A DNA stretch of 64,000 bases from Lachnospiraceae bacterium (GCA_009774175.1 VSNG01000006.1:1-64000); one strand, 5' to 3'; shown: positions 16,028-25,257, numbered from the stretch's first letter. A program made the numbers and translations. Notes: generated by a model not told the origin, from the letters alone.

Positions 16028-17524
16028 TTACTGCAACAATTGCAGCACCTGCGCGGGTCTCTCGTTTGCCTGCGCCAGCATGGAAACCGCCGCCTGCGAA
16101 ATTACCTGCTCCGTCGTATAGTTTGTCATTTCCTCAGCCATATCCACATCCATAATGCGGGAATAGGATGCCGTCATGTTCTCGTTGGACACCGCCAGAT
16201 TATTGACCGTATGCTCCAGACGGTTCTGGTACGCGCCCAATCTGCTTCTCGCATCCGACACATAGAGGATCGCGCTCTTGATCGACCGATTGGCTTCGGC
16301 GCTGGCTTTTATGGAATCCTCCTCACTTGTGTCCGACTTCAGGGTTAAATCTTCCAGATTCATCCTGCCCAAAGAAATCGTCGGAATGCGGATGGCAAGC
16401 TGCTGGCCCTCGTTTGCGCCGGTCTGAGTATCCATGGCGCCGATACCCGTAATATCAATCAGCAGATCCTGCGTGGGCGTCGCCTGTCCGCCTCCTACCG
16501 TAACCGTTGCATTAGCAGGCTGTGTCAAGGCAGGCGGATTCGTATCCGAAACAGCAGGCGGCACTGCACCGGCCGGTATCGCTAACTGGAACCCACTGTC
16601 ATTTCTGACAATAATATTCCACTGTCCATTCGCTTCATCATAGACCGAGCCGTGAACTCTCGCATCTTCCGGAATATCCGTAGTTCCGGCAGCTATAGCC
16701 GCCTGCAGCTGCTGTTCAAAATCAGTCGTAAGCGGTCCCGCCTGCCACTCTGATGCCTGTGTATTGAAGGTGTAATTGTATGTCACATTAAACGCCGGAA
16801 CAGTAACGGGATCTTTCTCCAATATATTTCCACTAACCGCGTTTCCGTCTGCATCCTTGGGAATTTCAATGGTCATCTTAAAATCCAGCGGGCCCGTCAG
16901 CGTAATCTTGGTTTCTGTAGTCTCGGAAATCTCCACACCGGTCGGAAATTCCGGCCCCAAAACCAGCGTGGTAGCATCCTTATCAATTTTACCTTCGCCG
17001 TCATAGGCAACCGAAAGCGCACTGATGGAATAGACTTTAGCCATCACTTCATCCGAATAGTAATCCACCCGGATTTTATTATTGTTGGTATAACCGCGCA
17101 GATCAAACGTACCGTCAAGAAGTGTCTGCCCGTTAAACTGCGTATCGGAAGCAACTCTGGCAATTTCTTTCTTAAGCTGCTTTACTTCCTGCTCCAGCGT
17201 CATGCGGTCGGAAGAGGTAAGCGTTCCCGTTTCGCCCTTAACCGCCAGTTCGTTCATTCTCTGCAGCATCTCGTGCACTTCCGTCAACGCGCCGTCCGCC
17301 GTTTCAATAACGGAAATCCCGTTCTGGGAGCTCTGGGTAGCCGTACCGAGTCCTGTAATCTGCGTATTCATCCTTCTGCCGATTGCATATCCGGAAGGGT
17401 TATCTTTGGACGCCGTCACCTTAAGACCCGAAGAAAGCCTTGTCAAAGACTGCGATACCCTATTATCCGATGCGTTTAATGCATTACTGGCACGCATTGC
17501 CGGTGCATTGTAACTGATTTTCAT
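16028..17524 (-). CDS. fliC: Flagellin
   Basis: A 498-residue filament protein. The N-terminal D0/D1 region has LTRLSSGLKVTASKDNPSGY and QSSQNGISVIETADGALTEVHEML; the C-terminal D0/D1 region has NRLEHTVNNLAVSNENMTASYSRI and ends in PAQVLQLLQ. Residues about 160-400 are the variable outer domains. The N-terminus (MKISYNAPAMRASN) differs from the usual MVVQHN type, placing it in a divergent subgroup. AAAGGAGG precedes the ATG and the stop of the upstream DUF6240-like gene is only 16 nt away, so the two are probably co-transcribed. Confidence 0.95.
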   Translation of the reverse strand: MKISYNAPAMRASNALNASDNRVSQSLTRLSSGLKVTASKDNPSGYAIGRRMNTQITGLGTATQSSQNGISVIETADGALTEVHEMLQRMNELAVKGETGTLTSSDRMTLEQEVKQLKKEIARVASDTQFNGQTLLDGTFDLRGYTNNNKIRVDYYSDEVMAKVYSISALSVAYDGEGKIDKDATTLVLGPEFPTGVEISETTETKITLTGPLDFKMTIEIPKDADGNAVSGNILEKDPVTVPAFNVTYNYTFNTQASEWQAGPLTTDFEQQLQAAIAAGTTDIPEDARVHGSVYDEANGQWNIIVRNDSGFQLAIPAGAVPPAVSDTNPPALTQPANATVTVGGGQATPTQDLLIDITGIGAMDTQTGANEGQQLAIRIPTISLGRMNLEDLTLKSDTSEEDSIKASAEANRSIKSAILYVSDARSRLGAYQNRLEHTVNNLAVSNENMTASYSRIMDVDMAEEMTNYTTEQVISQAAVSMLAQANERPAQVLQLLQ

Positions 17525-17540
17525 AATCGTTTCCTCCTTT

Positions 17541-20500
17541 TTATGCCGTCAGGGACGTGATAAACGCTTTTGCAATTTCATAAAGCTGCGCTGTCTGATC
17601 TCCCGCCCCATTCTCTGCGTCTTCCGTTTTATAATCCTCGCCGCTTATCTCTCTGCCCTGTAGAACTACCAGACTGCCGACTTCTTTTTCTTCTCCCGCA
17701 TCGGTAAGAGCCGTTTTAAACTCCTCCTGTCTGCCCTGCAGCCACCGGGTTCCTTCTGCGCTTTCACAGGCAATATAGCCGGATATGGTCTGTTCTTTAA
17801 GAGAAAATCTGGCCGAAATCTGGCCGTACTCCTCTGTCTGCGTGGTAACGCTTACCTTGCCCGTCTCCCCGCCATGGAGAACCTTTAAATTAATGGCCGT
17901 CAGCTCGCCGTTTATTTCCACGGGAATCTGATAATTTTCCTCTCTGGCAAAGCTTCCTGCCAAAGCAAGCTGTTTCTGACAGCTTTGCAGGGTGCGCAGA
18001 TCAAGATAATCATCGGGCGCATCCATGGCTTCCTCCAGAACAGAAGAAAACGCTTCCTGCATCTGTCCGTAAGCTTCCTGTGCGCTCTCCTTATCCGTCA
18101 GGCTCTCTGTCAGCGCTTTCGCCTTTGTCATTCCTTCGGAAACGTCTGTGCCGCCTTCCAAATCCCGGAGCTTCCGATACAGCGCCCCCGGTTTTTTGCG
18201 AAGAGCCGATGCCGCTTCCAGATTATTTGCCGTCACGGGCTGCCTGTAAGCTAACAGCTCCTGTACCACCGCTTCCTCGATATTTTCCAGACCTCGGTAG
18301 GATTGTAACTGCTCCTGCATATACGCCTGCTCTAAAGACGCGTCCGCCGTCTGCTGCCGCAGGCTGTCCGCAAAGGTCTCCATCGTCGTTTCCGCGGTGA
18401 TCTCTGCCGCCGCCAGCGCCTCCGGCTCCAGAGTATCCGCAATCTGTCCTGCCAGCATATGATAATAGTCCTCCGACTGCTGTGAGGATTGCCGCCCCTG
18501 GCCGCTTTCCTGTTTTCCGGTTTCCACATGTTCCTGCCCCAGCGCCGGGAATCCGCTTAAAATCTGATCCGTAATGGACTTGTTTTTCATGGTACCTTCC
18601 ACACCGTCAAAGCTGTCGTCCACCCGGTAATCCATACCCTGTTTTCTGGTACTGCGCATGGCCGTTAGAAGATTACTGAAAGAAATCTGCGCGCCTTCTT
18701 TTAACAGGCTTCCCACCGCCGCATCATCCGTCTTTTCCAGCTGGCGGAACATCCGATAGATACCGATATAGGCTTCTCTCTCCTGCTCCGTGACCGCGTG
18801 ATTCTTTTCCAGTTTATATAAATATTTACTGAATTTCTCTTCTCTTGCAGTATCGTCTGCACCACTCTCGTCCAGATATTGATTCAACTCGGAAACGGAC
18901 ATTGTAAGCGGATTTTTGCCGTCGCGGATGGCCTGCAGGGATGCCGCAGGCGTCATTCTGCGAATCGTCTGGCGAAGCTCCATATCGTATTTCTTTACGG
19001 CGTCTATATTGTCGTCCGTGATATCCATACTGTTATAGCCAAGAATCCGCACTGCCCGGCGGTTTTCTTCGTTTGCCTCAAGTCCCATATCCGTCAGAAT
19101 ATCGTCTACATTGCGGAAAGCCTTGCGAATGGAATCACCCATATCCGCCCTTGGCGCCGTCATCAGCGTCTCATAGGATTCTCTTGCCGATTCATAGGCA
19201 TTCTTAAGAGCTGTTCCGTTCTCATATACGCTGTCAAGCGTAAAAGCTTCCTCTTCTCCTATATAACGGACAAGTACCGCTGCCGGCAGATAAGGAATTT
19301 CAGCCGTCTTTTGCTGTACTTCCTGATAGAGCGCCGCTTTTCCTGCTGCTGCCGCAGAATCGGATTCCCCGAAAAGCTTCTGGTTCTGCTCCTGTTCCAG
19401 CTTCTTTAAAGCCTCCACCAACGCTTCCAATTCCGTCGTATCTATGGCATATCCGCTGGCCATGAGCTTTCGGTTCGCCTCAATGGTCATCATCAGCCTT
19501 ACTTCCTCAAGCTGACGCCTCTGTGCGACTGCCTGGGGCATATCCGCCACATAGCCAGCTTCTATTTGCTCCTGCGCCTTTTCAAGGTTGCGCAGATTCA
19601 ATTCCTTATTCTCCGAGACAGCCAGATCTACCGCCTCATCGCTGATCCGGGCATAGCTCTCCGCATAATCCGCCGCCCGCTCCAGCTCGCTTCTGCCGTC
19701 GGCCAGATTCGCATCTCCCGCTTTCTTTCCATCGGAGATAGCCGCCGCAACGGCAGACAAAATTTTCGCCTGATCCCAAGGCTGCCCTGCCTTCTCTATC
19801 TCATGAAGCGCTCCCACCGTCTCCGGGGTAAGGGGTACGCCCACTCCAATCAGCCACTGCGCGTTCTGCACATTATCCTCGCTGACCGCAAGTCCCGCTT
19901 CTTCAAGCACCCGCTCAATCTGCGGACGAAGTTGTTCCCAGTTATAATCCTCCGCCTTTTTAGCGTAATAACCCGTATTGTCCGAAGCATAATAGCCATG
20001 ACCCTGCCTGTGGCTGTCCGAAGCCGCGCTGTGATCCGCCATATAGAGATTGTCAATGGTGGGCTCCATACGGTTTTCCACCATATATTTTACCGTACCT
20101 TCTCCGGGCTGTCCTGTCTGCATGGCCCTCTCAAAAGCTTCCCTGGCCGCCTGCACATTCTCTCTTGTAAGCGGAATATCATAAGCCCGAAACTGCTTCG
20201 CTATTTCTGCGGCAAAAGCCTCGCTTCCCGTAATCTGCGCCAGCGTCTCCATATCCAGATCATCGGTATAACCTGCTACTTCTGTACCGCCCCTGATAAG
20301 CTCCGCCTTGATTGTGTCGACAATGGTGACAACCTCTTCAATCTCCATATCCCCGGGATGATAGCCTTCCTTTTGCAGTCTGGCAAAATCTTCCTCAGAC
20401 ATAGTATTAGACATCACTGTCATAAAGTCCGTCTGCGTGGCCACGTCAATTGCGCCCGCATCCTGCATAACCTCTTCTGCGGTCTTTCCGTGACCCCCGT

Positions 20501-20645
20501 AAGCGTTGTTATCCATAACTTTGCCAGAAATGTCTAATGCATAATCACCCGCCCGCTCCGTCCTCGGCGTTTGGGTGTCCCGATATGCAGTTGCCGCCCT
20601 GTCTACATTTTGATTTACCGTATTGTGGTCAAACGTAATTTTCAT
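17541..20645 (-). CDS. DUF6240-like flagellar-cluster protein with FliK-like C-terminus
   Basis: A 1034-residue, mostly helical, Glu/Ala-rich protein without signal peptide or membrane segment. It contains several variants of a short helical motif of the type LTxENVxAAxxL (examples: PLTRENVQAAREAF, VSEDNVQNAQWL, ITDDNIDAVKKY, VTANNLEAASAL), matching what I know of DUF6240. The last 200 residues, with a beta-rich EINGELTAINLKVL and a following glutamate-rich helix, resemble the FliK C-terminal (hook-length control) domain at low confidence. Its position directly upstream of flagellin and FliS points to flagellar assembly. I start at the ATG at 20645 (MKITFDHN); a TTG seven codons upstream is possible. 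Confidence 0.6.
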   Translation of the reverse strand: MKITFDHNTVNQNVDRAATAYRDTQTPRTERAGDYALDISGKVMDNNAYGGHGKTAEEVMQDAGAIDVATQTDFMTVMSNTMSEEDFARLQKEGYHPGDMEIEEVVTIVDTIKAELIRGGTEVAGYTDDLDMETLAQITGSEAFAAEIAKQFRAYDIPLTRENVQAAREAFERAMQTGQPGEGTVKYMVENRMEPTIDNLYMADHSAASDSHRQGHGYYASDNTGYYAKKAEDYNWEQLRPQIERVLEEAGLAVSEDNVQNAQWLIGVGVPLTPETVGALHEIEKAGQPWDQAKILSAVAAAISDGKKAGDANLADGRSELERAADYAESYARISDEAVDLAVSENKELNLRNLEKAQEQIEAGYVADMPQAVAQRRQLEEVRLMMTIEANRKLMASGYAIDTTELEALVEALKKLEQEQNQKLFGESDSAAAAGKAALYQEVQQKTAEIPYLPAAVLVRYIGEEEAFTLDSVYENGTALKNAYESARESYETLMTAPRADMGDSIRKAFRNVDDILTDMGLEANEENRRAVRILGYNSMDITDDNIDAVKKYDMELRQTIRRMTPAASLQAIRDGKNPLTMSVSELNQYLDESGADDTAREEKFSKYLYKLEKNHAVTEQEREAYIGIYRMFRQLEKTDDAAVGSLLKEGAQISFSNLLTAMRSTRKQGMDYRVDDSFDGVEGTMKNKSITDQILSGFPALGQEHVETGKQESGQGRQSSQQSEDYYHMLAGQIADTLEPEALAAAEITAETTMETFADSLRQQTADASLEQAYMQEQLQSYRGLENIEEAVVQELLAYRQPVTANNLEAASALRKKPGALYRKLRDLEGGTDVSEGMTKAKALTESLTDKESAQEAYGQMQEAFSSVLEEAMDAPDDYLDLRTLQSCQKQLALAGSFAREENYQIPVEINGELTAINLKVLHGGETGKVSVTTQTEEYGQISARFSLKEQTISGYIACESAEGTRWLQGRQEEFKTALTDAGEEKEVGSLVVLQGREISGEDYKTEDAENGAGDQTAQLYEIAKAFITSLTA

Positions 20646-20694
20646 AAAGTAATCGTCCCCATACAAAATGTAGTGTATTTTTTAATTCTATGTA

Positions 20695-20725
20695 CAAAAA
20701 GGGCGAATGCTTTCACATTCACCCT
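20695..20725 (-). terminator. Rho-independent terminator of the Fic gene
   Basis: On the minus strand AGGGTGAATG pairs with CATTCGCCCT (one G-T wobble) across a six-base loop, followed by TTTTTG. It separates the Fic gene from the downstream DUF6240-like gene. Confidence 0.8.
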
Positions 20726-20751
20726 TTATTTCGGCATAACCGCCCCTTTTC

Positions 20752-21513
20752 TTAACCTTTTTCATTTTTTTCCATGCGGGCAATCTGTTTTTCCCATGTT
20801 TTCGCTGTCTGCTCTCTCAAAAAACTGCAAAGCACATCAAGGTCCTGTCTGATATCCCACGCTTCCAAAGCAGTATAATAATCTTTCCGATCGTCTTCGT
20901 GAATAATGATCGGCGGATGTTCATGCATAATCAAAAAATAATTCATTGCCAAACGCCCGGTACGTCCATTTCCATCTGCAAACGGATGAATATTTTCAAA
21001 TTTTGCATGAAAATACGCTGCCGCAGTCAGCGCCTTGTCATTTGAAATTTCTGTAAGCTCTGCAAGTAACTCCTCCATCTCCTCCGCCACATCTTCCGGA
21101 GCAGCGCCAATTTCTTCTTTTCCTGTTACATAATCATGACGTTTATATTCTCCGGGCCGTTCTCCTATTTGCCATCTGCGCGTATCATAAGTATTTTGAG
21201 TCAAACGTCTGTGTAACTCCATAACAAAATACTCGTCCAATTTACGTCTCTTTTGAAAAGAAATAAGAATCATTTCATTTGCTTCTTTCGCGTTACGAAT
21301 TTCAAACAATGTCCGCAAATCCCCGGTATAAGAAGTTACCCCATCATGCTCAAAAATTTCTCTGGTATCATGATAAGTAATCTTATCATTCTCAATTCTG
21401 CCAGAATGATAGGCAAAAGAAATACTGTGTCCGTTTAATGCCTCCGCCAGCTGTGCATCCGTTTTTATATTTTTATTATGCCAAAGAATAACCGCCTTCT
21501 CATATTTTGTCAT
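20752..21513 (-). CDS. Fic-family adenylyltransferase, class II-like inhibitory motif
   Basis: A 253-residue Fic protein. The catalytic motif HPFADGNGRTGR (around residue 177) is intact, so AMP transfer to target proteins is expected. Near residue 38 SGRIEN matches the (S/T)xxxE(G/N) inhibitory helix, and it is in the N-terminal part, as in class II Fic proteins that inhibit themselves. The target is unknown. The gene lies at the edge of an AT-rich restriction-modification island; whether it belongs to that island is uncertain. Confidence 0.85.
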   Translation of the reverse strand: MTKYEKAVILWHNKNIKTDAQLAEALNGHSISFAYHSGRIENDKITYHDTREIFEHDGVTSYTGDLRTLFEIRNAKEANEMILISFQKRRKLDEYFVMELHRRLTQNTYDTRRWQIGERPGEYKRHDYVTGKEEIGAAPEDVAEEMEELLAELTEISNDKALTAAAYFHAKFENIHPFADGNGRTGRLAMNYFLIMHEHPPIIIHEDDRKDYYTALEAWDIRQDLDVLCSFLREQTAKTWEKQIARMEKNEKG

Positions 21514-21922
21514 ATATTATCCTTTCCCATGAAAAAATCATTTGCCGAAGTAATATTCTATCACCATTTTTCCCTTTCCGTGAATTGAAAATATTATACC
21601 ACTCCTCTAATTTCTATTCAATTATTATCCTATATGCTAACTATTATATATGTTTTTTCGTCTAAGTATTCTCCAATTTGCTGTTGACACGCTCTTTGTT
21701 CTCTGCTACAATTTAGCTACATATCTGGGATATCACCTATTAGGAAATCACTCTGATTTTGCTTTGACAATCCCATATGCAATTTAAAATATGGCAAATG
21801 CCAAAGTAAAGAAATATTTAGTATTACGCCTAATAAGTATAAAACAGCTACAAACCTCTCATACCAACTTATATGCATTAATTAAACGATAACAACACCA
21901 ATTCACCTTGGAGGAAATAAAA
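21514..21922. other. AT-rich intergenic region at the island edge
   Basis: About 400 nt without a gene. It is clearly more AT-rich than the flanks. It holds the promoter at 21684 and an imperfect second one near 21770 (TTGACA without a good -10). I see no inverted repeats or integrase that would mark an attachment site. Confidence 0.6.
21684..21712 (+). promoter_or_regulatory. Predicted promoter of the restriction-modification operon
   Basis: A perfect TTGACA (21684-21689), a 17-nt spacer and TACAAT (21707-21712). It would give a leader of about 205 nt before the methylase start. Confidence 0.7.
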
Positions 21923-23107
21923 ATGGCATTCACACACATCGATTGTTTTAGTGGTCCCGGTGGAATATGCACAGGATTACATGCCGCCGGATTTGAAACT
22001 AAAATAGCTATTGAATATATTAAAAGCTGTGTGGATACATATTCCGCTAATCATCCAGAAGTACATATAATTCATGACGACATAAGGAATGTGAGGTCTG
22101 AACAAATTCTCCCTTATATTCCAAATGATAAAATTGATCTGGTCACATCAGGAATGCCATGTGAAACTTTTTCAACCGCAGGAAATACATCCCGCTCATT
22201 TTACGACGACAGGCAGTTCCTTTTTCGGGAAGGTATCCGCATCGCTCAAATTGTTAATGCCAAAATGATTTTATTTGAAAATGTACCAGCTATCACCACT
22301 AAAACTGTTGCCAAAAATTCAAAAGAACTTATAGTTAACATACTTAAGAAAGAATTACAGGAAGCTGGATATACAAATTATAAAGAGTTTATATTAAATG
22401 CTGCAGATTATGGAGTCCCTCAAAGAAGAAACCGATTTTTTATCCTTGCCACAAAGGACAGAAATCTTAAATTATCTTCTCCACCCCCCACTTGTAGTAA
22501 AACAATTACCGTAAAAGAAGCATTTTGTGGGCTTCCAAACGTTATTCCTAATTCCGGAATAGAAAAGAAAAACTATACACAGTCAACATCTGCCTACGCA
22601 GAATTGATGAGAAATAACATTTTTTGGAAAACTGGCTTTGACACAACAGAAAATCTTTCATACCATATGCCTATGCGACACAGGGCATGTACCCTTGAAA
22701 GGTTTTCATTACTTAAGCAGGGCGAAAGCTTAAAAGATCTGTTCGATCATTACATTGGAGCTGAAAGAGAAGAACTACAAAAAAGACGTGTGTTACCCCA
22801 AAAAATGTTTATTAAGCGCAATTACCGACTAAAGCCTGATGAAGCCTCCCCTACTGTGACAAGCCATTGTCTGGATGAGTTTGTTCATCCTTTTCACGAC
22901 CGTGCACTAACTGTCAGAGAATGTGCAAGACTGCAATCTTTTCCAGATGCTTATGATTTTAAAGGTGGGCCATATATTGTTCCTCATATTGATCGTGCAA
23001 TACAGGACAAATACGAACAAATCGGCGACGCCGTTCCTCCACTTCTGGCATATGCCTGGGGAATGGAAATAAGGAACCTATTAAAGGAGTATCGTAATGA
23101 ACAATAA
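21923..23107 (+). CDS. DNA (cytosine-5-)-methyltransferase
   Basis: A 394-residue C5-methylase. Motif I is DCFSGPGG (residues 7-14), the catalytic Cys lies in SGMPCETFS (motif IV), motif VI is FENVP, motif VIII is QRRNRFF, and motifs IX-X are near the C-terminus (RECARLQSFPD, QIGDAVPPLLA). The start is the ATG at 21923, since GGAGG lies eight nucleotides before it; a TTG 15 nt upstream is inferior. It protects host DNA from the endonuclease encoded downstream. The coding sequence is AT-rich compared with neighbours, suggesting horizontal transfer. Confidence 0.95.
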   Translation: MAFTHIDCFSGPGGICTGLHAAGFETKIAIEYIKSCVDTYSANHPEVHIIHDDIRNVRSEQILPYIPNDKIDLVTSGMPCETFSTAGNTSRSFYDDRQFLFREGIRIAQIVNAKMILFENVPAITTKTVAKNSKELIVNILKKELQEAGYTNYKEFILNAADYGVPQRRNRFFILATKDRNLKLSSPPPTCSKTITVKEAFCGLPNVIPNSGIEKKNYTQSTSAYAELMRNNIFWKTGFDTTENLSYHMPMRHRACTLERFSLLKQGESLKDLFDHYIGAEREELQKRRVLPQKMFIKRNYRLKPDEASPTVTSHCLDEFVHPFHDRALTVRECARLQSFPDAYDFKGGPYIVPHIDRAIQDKYEQIGDAVPPLLAYAWGMEIRNLLKEYRNEQ

Positions 23108-23960
23108 TTCGGACTATTTTGCCTTTTGCAAAAAAACATATACTAAGACATGGCAGGAAGAATATCTCATTGAATGCCATGATAAAAAACCTCAGACAGC
23201 AAAATTAGCTGCACAGCGAAAGGCCATTGATAAAACTCTCGTAGAATCCCTGCTACATTATTCTAATGTAATTTCGGAAGATGAAATATGGAAAAATATA
23301 TCTTTAATTCATAAATTGAATGTAGCAAATTTATCAGATTTTGACATTTCAGAAGAAATGCAGGCAGATGTTCTTGAACGGTGTCTCTCCGCACACCAAA
23401 GTTGGATAAAAACCAGCGGCCATTCCTTTGAACGGTATATTGCCAGTATTGACAATCAGGAGTTACAGGAAAATGAAATCAAATTTATTTTACAATCTGA
23501 TTTAACCAAAATGATTAAAGCAGGATCACTAACTAATACCTTTGACGATATTATCGGACTTAGTTCCTGGGGAAAAGATTTCGATTTATATGCAATACAA
23601 TCTATCCACGGAGATGTTCACGTATTTGGATGTATTCAATCTAAAACCAGTATCCGTGATAGAGTCGGTCGGGATGTGACATTTTCAAAAAATGCAATGG
23701 AAGGATTATTTTGGTCTGTAGCAGTTACGCTTGATGGTTCTTTTTTAAATATGGATGAATTTAAACACATGGTAAATGGCGGAGGCTCTTATTCGCTTAA
23801 TGGCTGGCATGGCATGTACGCAATGTCTGGTATTACCGAAAACAATGATAGAATATACAAAGTCAATGATACCCTTGATCTATTTGTACAACACGCTATT
23901 AAGGCCGCCAAACAATTCATTGCCGACAGACGAATGTTGACGACCACCTGGAAAGCATAA
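23097..23960 (+). CDS. Type II restriction endonuclease, BsaWI/CCGG-like
   Basis: A 287-residue protein whose start overlaps the methylase stop by 11 nt, with GGAG upstream. The segment near residues 160-190 reads FDDIIGLSSWGKDFDLYAIQ, then CIQSKTSIRDRVGRD: the S-K-T-S-I-R run resembles the catalytic and CCGG-recognition region seen in NgoMIV/BsaWI-type enzymes (from memory; not searched). Likely target is a CCGG-containing hexamer or similar, but the exact specificity is inferred only. No other nuclease candidate lies in the operon. Confidence 0.65.
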   Translation: MNNNSDYFAFCKKTYTKTWQEEYLIECHDKKPQTAKLAAQRKAIDKTLVESLLHYSNVISEDEIWKNISLIHKLNVANLSDFDISEEMQADVLERCLSAHQSWIKTSGHSFERYIASIDNQELQENEIKFILQSDLTKMIKAGSLTNTFDDIIGLSSWGKDFDLYAIQSIHGDVHVFGCIQSKTSIRDRVGRDVTFSKNAMEGLFWSVAVTLDGSFLNMDEFKHMVNGGGSYSLNGWHGMYAMSGITENNDRIYKVNDTLDLFVQHAIKAAKQFIADRRMLTTTWKA

Positions 23961-23964
23961 AACA

Positions 23965-24123
23965 TTGAAATCGTTAAAAAATATCTTGAGGAGATCCTGT
24001 GTATGGACCGTGATTCGATTTTGGGGCAATGATATAAAAAAACATACTGATATTTGCATAAAAGTGATAGAAGAAACGATTTTTGATATTATAATGCAAT
24101 CTAATGACTATATAGATGACATC
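23965..24123 (+). pseudogene. Probable Vsr-like endonuclease remnant (3' fragment)
   Basis: Immediately after the endonuclease, 53 codons read in one frame include CVWTVIRFWGNDIKKH, which resembles the C-terminal part (WTVxRFW...DIKK) of very short patch repair (Vsr-like) nucleases. No N-terminal Vsr domain or catalytic residues are present, and the frame runs on into the antisense of the bile salt hydrolase gene. Vsr genes often accompany C5-methylases, which supports the idea. It is most likely a truncated leftover at the right edge of the island. Confidence 0.45.
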
Positions 24124-25101
24124 CTACCCATTCTGCATCCTGATCTGCTCTTCTCTGATCGTTTCGTAACGCACCAGCTTATCCGCGTCCAGATCCTCCC
24201 TGTGCATATCCACCCCGGTAATCTGATGATTGTCATAAGCGGTATAATAATAGATTCCCTTATCTGCGTTACAGCAGGAGGTGTAAATCGTGACCTCACA
24301 ATTACCATCCTCAAGCTTGCAGCAGCCCCTCTGCTGGTCTACGGAATTCAGAATATGAAAAAACTGGCTGACGCTTTCCTTTTCGCCATCCCCTGAAACG
24401 GAATTCATTTTGGTAAACGCCGCCCTGACGAATCTCGACTGCGACGATAAATCTCCCGGAAGGCCAATTGCTCCCATGCCATAACTGTACGCGTCCAGGG
24501 TAAGTCCCGGCGCAAAGGTATTTTTCGGCGGCTGCACCGACAGCGCCATATAATTTCGTAAAGCCGCCATCTGCATATCAAAAGGCGGATTATTTGTCAG
24601 AACGCCCACCGGGTTATCATATATCCTTAAACCGGCCTCCACCGACTCAATTACCACCGATTCCTTTTTATCCGCAAGAATCCAGTGTAGCTGCGCAAGG
24701 GGCAGCTTATCGTTAAAAGGAATATTGGTTATATTAATTCGTGGCAAAAACTCCCTTGCTTCCCCGACGGTGGCACACTGACAGAGAATCCATGGTATCA
24801 ATTCAAATTGTGCAATGTTATCCTTTCCTTCCTCCCGCTTCCGATAAACCGCATTGCCGACAAAATTAAGCCCGGCCATTCCCACGCCCTTTTCATTTAC
24901 GGCATCGTAATACAGAGGATAGCTTTCCACCGCACAGGCCATGCCGATCATGGCATAATGCGTTTTTCTCTGCCCCATCTCCAAAAAACGGAGAGGGTAA
25001 TTTCTGGGCATGACCGTAACCTCATCCCCATAAGAAAATCCATTATCCAAAGTACGTCCGAAATAAAAATCCTTTGTCTTATAAGTTGCCGCCGTGCACA
25101 T
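24124..25101 (-). CDS. Choloylglycine hydrolase (bile salt hydrolase-type)
   Basis: A 325-residue Ntn-hydrolase of the choloylglycine/penicillin V acylase family. Cys2, which becomes the N-terminal nucleophile after Met removal, is in MCTAAT; GRTLDNGFSYG carries the family Arg and Asp; VLTNNP holds the catalytic Asn; and SSQSRFVRAAF has the conserved Arg. The features favour bile salt hydrolase over penicillin acylase, but substrate is not provable from sequence. It would deconjugate glycine- or taurine-conjugated bile acids in the cytoplasm. GGAGAG lies before the ATG. Confidence 0.85.
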   Translation of the reverse strand: MCTAATYKTKDFYFGRTLDNGFSYGDEVTVMPRNYPLRFLEMGQRKTHYAMIGMACAVESYPLYYDAVNEKGVGMAGLNFVGNAVYRKREEGKDNIAQFELIPWILCQCATVGEAREFLPRINITNIPFNDKLPLAQLHWILADKKESVVIESVEAGLRIYDNPVGVLTNNPPFDMQMAALRNYMALSVQPPKNTFAPGLTLDAYSYGMGAIGLPGDLSSQSRFVRAAFTKMNSVSGDGEKESVSQFFHILNSVDQQRGCCKLEDGNCEVTIYTSCCNADKGIYYYTAYDNHQITGVDMHREDLDADKLVRYETIREEQIRMQNG

Positions 25102-25144
25102 AATCAGTCTCTCCTTCTTCGGAATTTAGGGATTGATATAAAGA

Positions 25145-25178
25145 AGCCACACACCCATATCTTCATGAATGTGTGGCT
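25145..25178 (-). terminator. Probable terminator of glgB
   Basis: On the minus strand AGCCACACA pairs with TGTGTGGCT (with a mismatch) and is followed by TCTTTAT. It lies between the glgB stop and the bile salt hydrolase start. The T-run is interrupted. A TATAAT just upstream (25184-25189) could be a promoter for the hydrolase. Confidence 0.5.
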
Positions 25179-25257
25179 TTATTATTATATGCCGATTATT
25201 TAAAAAATTGCAGCAGTCCGATATTCTTTCATGCTGTTAATCGCTCCCGTAAACGGC

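Noticed and set aside
20600..20700. Sigma-28 promoter for the flagellar genes
   Set aside because: No TAAA...GCCGATA-type pair was seen upstream of the DUF6240-like or flagellin genes.
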